Source of the DNA: Cacajao melanocephalus
Lineage: Eukaryota; Chordata; Mammalia; Primates; Pitheciidae
DNA: 64,000 nucleotides
NCBI GenBank assembly: GCA_963573385.1
Contig: CAUYLG010044418.1
Coordinates: 95,567-159,566 of the forward strand
Direction: 5' to 3'
Position numbers and translations under genes: made by a program. Shown here in pieces: positions 1 through 64,000 of this stretch (within the stretch, counting starts at the first letter, position 1; every line of letters begins with the position of its first letter). The notes beneath the pieces were generated by a model, which was not told the origin of the DNA, did no database searches, and saw only the letters and a program-made list of their open reading frames with translations.

Positions 1-19869
<19,869 letters not shown>

Positions 19870-19966
19870 GGGGCCACTCATATTCTGGGCTCTTGGAAGC
19901 AATCCAGTGAAAGAATTATTTTTGTGTTTCTAAAATTATGGTTCCCAATAAAAGTGACTCTCAGCG
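19870..19966 (+). other. F2: F2 3' untranslated region
   Basis: The 97-nt 3' UTR has the same length as I remember for human. A T-rich element (attatttttgtgtttc) precedes the poly(A) signal. The last base, G19966 in agcGagcc, is the counterpart of human position 20210, here the common G allele. Confidence 0.88.
19947..19952 (+). terminator. F2: F2 poly(A) signal AATAAA
   Basis: AATAAA lies 14 nt before the inferred cleavage position at about 19966. Confidence 0.92.
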
Positions 19967-20059
19967 AGCCTCAATGCTCCCAGTGCTATTCATGGGCAGC
20001 TCTCTGGGCTCAGGAAGAGCCAGTAATACCGCTGGATAAAGAGGACCTTGGAATCCACC

Positions 20060-20191
20060 ACCTGGTGCACACCTGTAGTCCCAGCATTCGGGAGGCTGAG
20101 GTGGAAGAATCCCTTGAGCCCAGGAGGTTGAGGCTGCAGTGAGCTACTGCACTCCAGCCTGGGTGACACAGAGAGACCCTGTCCCGAAAGA
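20060..20191 (+). repeat. Alu fragment
   Basis: About 130 nt from ctggtgcacacctgtagtcc to gaccctgtcccgaaa, shortened in both arms. Confidence 0.8.
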
Positions 20192-20262
20192 AACCACCAT
20201 CTTCAGACCAGGTGAGAGGAAAGGGCGAGGTGAGAGGAAAGATGATGGCAGGTTGAATTTAC

Positions 20263-20405
20263 AAGCATTTAAGATGTTCCACACTCTAGGCTTTAATGGA
20301 TTATCTCATTTAATCCTCACAAGAAGTAGGTGAGTAAACTGAGATTTGGAGAAGTACCTAGTCCGAGGTCACACAGCTAAGAAATGTCAAAGTAGGAATT
20401 CAAAT
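20263..20405 (-). repeat. MIR element
   Basis: The stretch ggattatctcatttaatcctcacaa with aggtcacacagctaag is an antisense MIR. Confidence 0.75.
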
Positions 20406-20477
20406 ATAGAAAATATTGACTCCTGTGCTTTTAGTTAAGTCTCTACATCTTTCTTCCTATCATTAAAATGATGTCAG

Positions 20478-20748
20478 ATCAGGTAGGGCATGGTAGCTCA
20501 CGTGTAATCTCAGCAACTTGGGAGGCTAAGGTGGGAGGATCGCTTGAGGCTAGGAATGTGAGATCAGTCTGGGCAATGTGGTGAGACCCCAAAAAATAAA
20601 ATTAGTTGGGCGTGGTGGCATGTGACTATAGTCAAGTTTACTTGGGAGGATCACTTGAGCCTGGGAGATTGAGGCTGCAGTGAGCCATGATCATGTCACT
20701 GTACCTGCACTGCAGCCTGGGTAACAGTGAGATCCTGTTTATAAAAAT
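20478..20748 (+). repeat. Old Alu
   Basis: From aggtagggcatggtagctca to agatcctgtttataaaaa; several deletions. Confidence 0.88.
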
Positions 20749-20754
20749 CAGATT

Positions 20755-21056
20755 TGGGTGGGTGCGGTGGCTCACGCCTGTAATCCCAGCACTTTGGAAG
20801 GCTGAGTCGGGTGGATCACGAGGTCAGGAGATCAAGACCATCCTGGCCAACACAGTGAAACCCCATCTCTACTAAAAATATGAAAATAGCCGGGCATGGT
20901 GGTGCATGCCTGTGGTCTCAGCTACTCAGGAGGCTGAGGCAAGAGAATTGCTTGAACCCAGGAGGCGGAGGCTGGAGTGAGCTGAGATCACACCACTGCA
21001 CTCTAGCCTGGTGACAGAGCGAGACTCCGTTTCAAAAAAAATAAAAATAAAAAAAA
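20755..21056 (+). repeat. Alu, full length
   Basis: It follows the older Alu head to tail and ends in a mixed A/T tail. Confidence 0.94.
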
Positions 21057-21072
21057 CAGGTATATGCTCAGT

Positions 21073-21154
21073 ACTTTTTCTCCTGACCTCGTGATCAGCC
21101 TGCCTCGGTCTCCCAAAGTGCTGGGATTACAGGCATGAGCCACCATGCCTGACC
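21073..21154 (-). repeat. 82-nt Alu 5' end copy with target duplication
   Basis: tatgctcagt occurs at 21063-21072 and 21155-21164. Between them lie acttttt and only the first ~75 nt of an Alu (from ctcctgacctcgtgat to catgcctgacc), with no right arm. Confidence 0.85.
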
Positions 21155-21181
21155 TATGCTCAGTTTTTAAATGCCTTCCTT

Positions 21182-21358
21182 TGGCCGGGCATGGTGGCTC
21201 ACGCCTGTAATCCCAGCACTTTGGGAGGCTGAGGCGGGCATTTCACTTGAAGTCAGGAGTTTGAGACCAGCCTGGCCAACATGGTGAAACCCCATCTCTA
21301 CTAAAAATATAAAAATCAGCTGGGCATGACGGCAGTCACTTGTAATCTTGGCTACTTT
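21182..21358 (+). repeat. Alu, forward half of a fused inverted pair
   Basis: It begins ttggccgggcatggtggctc and breaks off after cttgtaatcttggctac, where an antisense Alu starts. Confidence 0.9.
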
Positions 21359-21575
21359 GTCATCTCCCAGATTCAAGTGATTCTCCTGCCTCAGCCTCCT
21401 AAGTAGCTGGGATTACACCAAGCACCACCACGTCTGACTAATTTTTGTATCTTTAAGTAGAGACGGGGTTTCACCATGTTGGTAAGGCTGGTCTTGAACT
21501 CCTGACCTCAGGTTATCTGCTTGCCTCAGCCTCCCAAAGTGCTGGAATTACAGGTGCGAGCCACTTCACCCGGCC
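21359..21575 (-). repeat. Alu, reverse half of a fused inverted pair
   Basis: From ctcccagattcaagtgattc to cacttcacccggcc; it lacks the T-tract and joins the forward Alu without spacer. Confidence 0.9.
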
Positions 21576-21689
21576 CTCCATCTTTCAAATCATCTCTAGA
21601 TTACTTATACCTAATAGAACATAAATGCTAGCTACGTAGTTATATTGTATTTTAAAATTTGCATTATTTTTATTGTATTGTTATTGTTT

Positions 21690-21780
21690 TCTTTCCCCAC
21701 GAATAGTTTCAATCTGCAGTTGGTTGAATCTGCAGATGCAAAACCCACAGATCTGGAGGGCCACCTATATATTAAAAGGT
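21690..21780. repeat. Tigger/MER2-type DNA transposon end
   Basis: caatctgcagttggttgaat and ctggagggccacctatat resemble the terminal sequence of MER2-class Tigger elements as I remember it. Confidence 0.45.
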
Positions 21781-21792
21781 GTATATAATGAC

Positions 21793-21905
21793 TTTACTTA
21801 CCTCTTATGGTTATGAGGATTCAATGGGAGAACTTGCATAATGACCTTAGCACAATGCCTAGTGCCCAGGTAAGCTCTCTGTGAATCACCACTCATATCC
21901 TCACT
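21793..21905 (+). repeat. MIR element
   Basis: ttacctcttatggttatgaggattcaatg and cttagcacaatgcctagtgccc are the sense 3' half of MIR. Confidence 0.65.
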
Positions 21906-22093
21906 ATTGCCTGGGAACTGGACCGGGCATCAGGCCTGGCTGTTCCTCTGCCGCTTACCTCCTCCCGCCCTTTGACCCTGCAAATAGCCCATCAGTGGGG
22001 TAGTTGTTTCCTGGAATGTTTCTTCACACAGCAGTTACCAGCTGGAACAATTTATTTTTCCAAGAAATGGGACCTCAAATTTTAAGTTGTAAG

Positions 22094-22371
22094 AGTCACG
22101 CCTGTCATCCCAGTACTATGAGAGGCTGAGGCTGATGGATCACCTGAGGTCAGGAGTTGGACACTAGCTGGCCAACATGGTAAAACCCCGTCTCTACTAA
22201 AAACACAAAAATTAGCCAGGTCTGGTGGTGGGCACCTGTAATCCCAGCTTCTTGGGAGGCTGAGGCAGAACTGCTTGAACTCAGGAGGCAGGGGTTGTAG
22301 TGAGCAGAGATCATGCCACTGCACGCCATCCAGCCTGAGTGACAGAGCAAGACTCCCTCTCAAAAAAAAAA
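22094..22371 (+). repeat. Alu, slightly 5' truncated
   Basis: From gtcacgcctgtcatcccagt to tctcaaaaaaaaa. Confidence 0.92.
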
Positions 22372-22940
22372 TCACAGAACTTCAAAGATACCCTTTCAAA
22401 GCACATTCTTCATGGTTACTGTTGGCAGCGGTCACAGGTGTGAGATACAGCATGGCTTTCCCTTGAGAAGTCTCATCCATGAGCACAGGGGAAGAATAAA
22501 AATCAATGTTGGCCTCAGGCACAGGATAGTGGAGTGGAGCAGGGAATCTCTGTGGTTACAGTACCTGGTCTTGATCTTTTAACGTGGTTTTCAGCGGGAA
22601 GGGACCTGAGATAGGGATCTTCAGCCCTTCTGCCTAACATTTTTTTCTCATTTTTCAACACATCAGAAAACAGGAGAGTTCCTTGCCCTCATTCTTTGGT
22701 TCTGGTTGACTGAAAGGCAGTGAGCTTGCAGGATCTTGGCAGCCCAGAGCATCAACTCGATCAAGGGGGAAGGGATTCAGAATTACTTGTAACACGCAGG
22801 ACCTGCTTTTTAAGCAAGGATACACATTCTCGTAAGTCTGTTTCCTTCCAACACAGTGGTCAGTGCTGTAAGCTCTAGGAACTTGGGTTTTTCAAAGCAG
22901 CTTTGCTAATTCCAGACCAGAGTACAGCCACTCTTTTTTC
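22372..22940. other. Intergenic stretch, unassigned
   Basis: I recognise no repeat or gene here. Confidence 0.4.
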
Positions 22941-23222
22941 TTCTTCTGAGACAGGGTCTCGCTCTGTTGTCCAGGCTAGAGTGCAGTTGGAGTGATCATG
23001 GCTCAGTGCAGCCTTGAGCTCCTGGGCTCAGGTGATCCTCCCAACTTAGTCTCCCGTGTAGCTGGGACTACAGGCTTGAGCCACTATGCCCAGCTAATTT
23101 TTGTAGTTTTTTTTGGTAGAGCCACGTTGCCCATGCTTGTCTTGAACTCCTGGGCTCAACTGATCCACCCAGCTCAGCCTCCCAAAATGCTAAGGTTATA
23201 GGTGTGAGCCACCAGGCCCAGC
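22941..23222 (-). repeat. Old Alu
   Basis: From ttcttcttctgagacagggt to accaggcccagcc; AluJ-like divergence. Confidence 0.9.
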
Positions 23223-24080
23223 CTGTGTAGCCATTCTTTCTGAATGTCTTTCTGCTATAGCAGCAAGTGCCTCCGTCTCTCCAGTGAACAATACCCAGTC
23301 CCATGTTTCCATTATAAAGAAGTTTAATTTCAGGAGGCTCAGAGGCCACCTAAAAACGATGACTGGAACCTATACAGGATTAACCTTCCATCATCAGTCT
23401 TTCATTTCTTGGACATCAATTGAGTAGAAGGTGAGCTGCAACAGAAAAGTTCCTTTGAACTTTATAACTGCCCAAAATCTCCTCCTGAATCCAGTACCTT
23501 TTCATCCTTAAAAGAGTTTTTCTGACTGTGGAGGGAGGTCCCATGGATTTTATTCTGCAGGTGAATACTCAGCTCACTTTCTGGTCCTTACTCTGACTGA
23601 ATGTGAAACAACTGTTAGCCTGGACTAAAAGAGGCTCAGATAACCAGGCAGGAAACCACTTTCCCAAACTCCATTAGACAAATGAACCCAAGTCTAGTTC
23701 TCTTAAGTGTGAGAACCACTGAAGCCCAGCCAATCTCTGGGCACAATCTTGTGTGCCTTTGGTCAGCGAAGTGGTAGGATGTCCAAGAGCTCTTTGAAAC
23801 CATTGGTGATTGATAATGGAAGGGAAGTCATGACAAAAATCTCAAAACAAGGATGAGATTTTTCTGCTCTCTAGGAGCTGCATGTGGAGAGCGGGAAAGG
23901 CGAGTTCCTTCCATTCCAAAGGAATAAAAGACAGCTCCAAGTCTGTAAGCCAAGAAAAAGGGAAGCTCTGTAAGCAGTAATTAACCTTTCTCTAACTGGC
24001 TGAATACCCAGCTGGTACCAAAAGAGGTTAAACAAATTGCTGCCCAGTGCTCCATGATATGGAGCATCTTGGGAGTCAGG
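23223..24080. other. Intergenic stretch before the CKAP5 3' end
   Basis: No repeat or gene recognised. If CKAP5 uses a more distal poly(A) site, part of this could be 3' UTR, but I see no strong second AATAAA on the - strand. Confidence 0.4.
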
Positions 24081-24558
24081 TATAGTTAATGCAAACTTTA
24101 TTTATAAAAGACTCTTAAATTAGTCGTATCATGCCATGCATTCATACAGAATACAGTGACCCCTTCAGGGCAACAGAGAGAAGAGCTCACAAACTGAAAG
24201 GAAAACTATTAAAGAGTTTCTAATATTAACTATTAGAAAGCTAGGAAAGATTAGGACAATTTTACAAATGAGCTGTTAAAAAGAAAAGGATCTGGGAACT
24301 AGACTGAGCAGAAGGGGCAGCTGTTTACAAGTCTGTACACTAAACTCATCCACAGACAGTCTTCTAGAGCGGCGGGACGCTGATGGAGAGAAGCAGAGTA
24401 TGTACAAATACTTGTGCCACAATGATTCTTCCCCCAGCTCCACGGCATGATACATACAACCAGTTTGTGTACACTAGGCCTGCTGAGGCCACTTTAAACT
24501 ATGAGGACTTCTAGTTTAGTAAACTAAAGCTGCAGGGTGCCAGGGGAATGGGGCAGCT
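24080..24558 (-). other. CKAP5: CKAP5 3' untranslated region
   Basis: The region runs from the stop codon to just past the AATAAA at 24097-24102, about 480 nt. The exact cleavage site is inferred from the signal. Confidence 0.65.
24097..24102 (-). terminator. CKAP5: CKAP5 poly(A) signal AATAAA
   Basis: The + strand reads tttatt here. It is the first canonical signal after the stop codon on the - strand. Confidence 0.65.
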
Positions 24559-61848
<37,290 letters not shown>

Positions 61849-61975
61849 CTAGAAGAAACATTTAGAGTTAAAAGCAAACAAATGAAACTCTCAAAATACC
61901 AATAGAGTTGTATAAAGCCAGACTCTAGGACTGGCTCCCTTTGGAGAAGTTCTCACTTTTTCTCTTCCTACACTA

Positions 61976-62312
61976 TTTTATTTTATTTTATCTTATTTTA
62001 GACAGAGTCTTGCTCTGTCACCTAGGCTGGAGTACAGTACCATGATAGCTCACTGCAACTTCCGCCTCTCTGGTTCAAGCGATTCTCATGCCTCAGCCTC
62101 CTGAATAGCTGAGATTATAGGTGTGCTGAGATTATAGGTGTGCACCACCACACCCAGCTGCATTTTTTTTTGCTTTTGTTTCTGTATTTTTAGTAGAGAC
62201 AGGGTTTCACCATGCTGGCCAGGCTGAGCTTCAACTCCTTACTTCAAGTGATCAGACTGCCTTGGGCTCCCAAAGTGCTGGGATTACAGGCGTGAGCCAC
62301 CGTACCCAGCCT
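61976..62312 (-). repeat. Alu with 17-bp internal tandem duplication
   Basis: cctacact flanks it on both sides. Inside, tgagattataggtgtgc is repeated twice in a row at about 62111-62144. Confidence 0.94.
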
Positions 62313-63191
62313 CCTACACTAACTTTAAAGTGAGCTTTAAATACTATCTATATGCTAACAATGCTATTATGCTTAATTACAACTCCTAAATCTAATCTTG
62401 AACTCTCCCCTGAACTCCAGATTCATATCAACCAACTGCCTTTGTGATATTTCCATTTGTATGCCTAGAAAACATCCTACATCTAATATGTTAAAGCCAA
62501 ATTCTTGATTGTCCTCACTCCAATCCCAAAACCTGTTCCTCCCAGTCTTCTCTACCTCAGTAAAGAGCCACATTTTTCTTCCAGTTGTTCAGGCTATCCT
62601 TGACTTTTTGAAGTTATCCCTGACTTGTCTCTCTCTTATATCCTGTTCTGTTCTACATTTTAAATATATTACCAGTTATAACACTTGCACTTCTACAATC
62701 TATGTCCAACCCACCAGAATTTATCAACAGGATTATTCCAATAGCCTACTAATTCATCTCCCTGTCTTTAATCTCCTCTCTATTTTCTCTGACAAGAGGC
62801 AGAAAGAACCTGTTCCTCTTATGCTCCAAAATCCCCTAATGCCTTCCCAACTTCTTCAAAATGTTGAGGCCCACACGACCTGGCCCCCTATTCTTTCACC
62901 AACTTCATCTCCTACCACTTCCTACTCATTCACTCATTGTCCTATAGCTACATTCTGAAGGAAATGTACTCCTTGCTATTTTAAACACGTCGCATGTGTC
63001 CTACCACAGAGCTTTTGGCATTTGCTCTTCCCTTGGTCTAGAATGCTCCTCTCTGGATTATCACAGCTTGCTCTTTCATGTCCTGGTCTCTGCTCAAATG
63101 TCATTTTTTCAGGAAGAACTTTTCAACTACCATACAGAAAACAACACCATCTAAATTATACCATGTTGATTTCATTTAACCCCTCATCCTG

Positions 63192-63230
63192 CTTTACATA
63201 AATATATATGCTTTACATATATATATATTA
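63192..63230. repeat. (TA)n-rich microsatellite
   Basis: tacataaatatatatgcttt and tacatatatatatattac precede the Alu. Confidence 0.8.
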
Positions 63231-63488
63231 CACTCCAGGCTGGAGTGTAATGGCATGATCTCGGCTCACTGCAACCTCTGCCTCCGGGTTCAAGTGATTC
63301 TCCTGTCTCAGCCTCCCAAGTAGCTGGGATTACAGGCATGCGCCACCATGCCGGGCTAATTTTGTATTTTTAGTAGAGACAGGGTTTCTCCATGTTGGTC
63401 AGGCTGGTCTCGAACTCTTGACCTCAGGTAATCCACCTGCCTTAGTTCCCAAAGTGCTGGAATTGCAGTCGTGAGCCACTGCACCTGG
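63229..63488 (-). repeat. Alu, 3' end missing
   Basis: It starts at cactccaggctggagtgtaa without a T-tract and ends cactgcacctggc. Confidence 0.92.
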
Positions 63489-63541
63489 CGTGCGCGCACA
63501 CACACACACACATACATATACATACACGTACATATATACGC
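63489..63541. repeat. (CA)n/(TA)n microsatellite
   Basis: tgcgcgcacacacacacaca is followed by mixed ATAC units. Confidence 0.9.
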
Positions 63542-63865
63542 ATTTTTTTGACTATTTATTACCTATCTTTCTTTACTCAACTGTAACTCCCATGAAAAAT
63601 AAATTTAATTTTGTTCATGATGTATTCTGAGGGACTGGAACAAACAATTGGAACACTGTAGTGGCCAACATGTAATTGTCTAATAAATGAATAAATGAAA
63701 GATCATAATAAAAAAAGAGGAAAATATTTATGTGGCTTTTATAAGTGGCATGCCAAGAGATCTGTGTTATATCAAAGACTACCATTAAGAGAAATTATAA
63801 CAATACCCTCAACTATGGGAGAACACCACAGATAATAATACATAATAAACAGTTCTTTCAGAGAG

Positions 63866-64000
63866 ATCCAAGATGGCCGATTAACAACAGCTCAGGATTG
63901 TAGCTCCCAGTGAAAGCGCAGAGAGCGAGTGGACGCCGCACTTTCAGACGAATTTTTGTTGCCCACAGACTAGGAGATTCCCGGCGGAGGAGCCATACGG
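63866..64000 (+). mobile_element. L1 5' untranslated region, running off the window
   Basis: ccaagatggccgattaacaa is the start of an L1PA-lineage 5' UTR, followed by agctcccagtgaaagcgcag and ggagattcccggcggaggag. A copy with its 5' end is potentially full length; the rest lies beyond the window. Its 5' UTR is in sense orientation to +, antisense to CKAP5. Confidence 0.88.

Larger units (their letters stand above)
62400..63715 (+). repeat. L2 LINE remnant with inserted Alu
   Basis: 62400-63228 (atgttgaggcccacacgacctggcccc, cttttggcatttgctcttcc, tggtctctgctcaaatgtca) and 63542-63715 (tgtaactcccatgaaaaata, gtctaataaatgaataaatg) are sense L2 3' sequence. Confidence 0.6.

Overview
This is primate nuclear DNA. 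It holds most of the prothrombin gene F2 on the + strand and the 3' part of the microtubule regulator CKAP5 (ch-TOG) on the - strand. In human these two genes lie side by side, tail to tail, on chromosome 11p11. Every exon given here was placed by joining GT-AG introns and checking reading phase. The two spliced readings are unbroken: 566 residues of prothrombin and 1282 residues of CKAP5. Dense dimeric Alus and L1PA-type L1 place the source among the simian primates. It is not human: the prothrombin differs at roughly 65 of 566 positions from human prothrombin as I remember it, while CKAP5 is nearly identical. A New World monkey is a reasonable guess, but it is inference.

Layout. 1-19966: F2 from inside exon 2 (Gla domain) to the poly(A) site. 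This covers kringle 1, kringle 2, the two factor Xa cleavage regions and the serine protease domain with an intact His/Asp/Ser triad. Intron 12 (9329-19510) is about 10.2 kb and consists almost wholly of Alus and old LINE debris. 19967-24080: intergenic, with repeats and some unassigned sequence. 24080-61848: CKAP5 on the - strand, 26 exons, from the end of TOG3 through TOG4, TOG5 and the C-terminal region to the stop codon and 3' UTR. 61849-64000: the next CKAP5 intron, with an Alu, an L2 remnant and the 5' end of an L1 running off the window.

RNA genes inside CKAP5 introns: a C/D box snoRNA (SNORD67) whose guide pairs with U6 snRNA so as to select C60; a second, diverged SNORD67-like copy two introns group downstream with an altered D box; a hairpin at the position expected for the human MIR5582 locus; and a 7SL RNA pseudogene split by an Alu.

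Main points for a second look: a one-codon deletion in the thrombin gamma (autolysis) loop; a changed thrombin N-terminus (VVGGW in place of human IVEGS) and a changed upstream factor Xa site (MQGR in place of IEGR); a perfect 41-bp inverted repeat with a 35-nt spacer in F2 intron 9; several nested or inverted Alu pairs sharing one target-site duplication; and two short Alu-derived copies that keep only left-arm sequence yet are flanked by target-site duplications. I see no protein-coding system new to biology here. The novelty lies in lineage-specific changes to prothrombin, the paired snoRNA copies and the retroposon structures.
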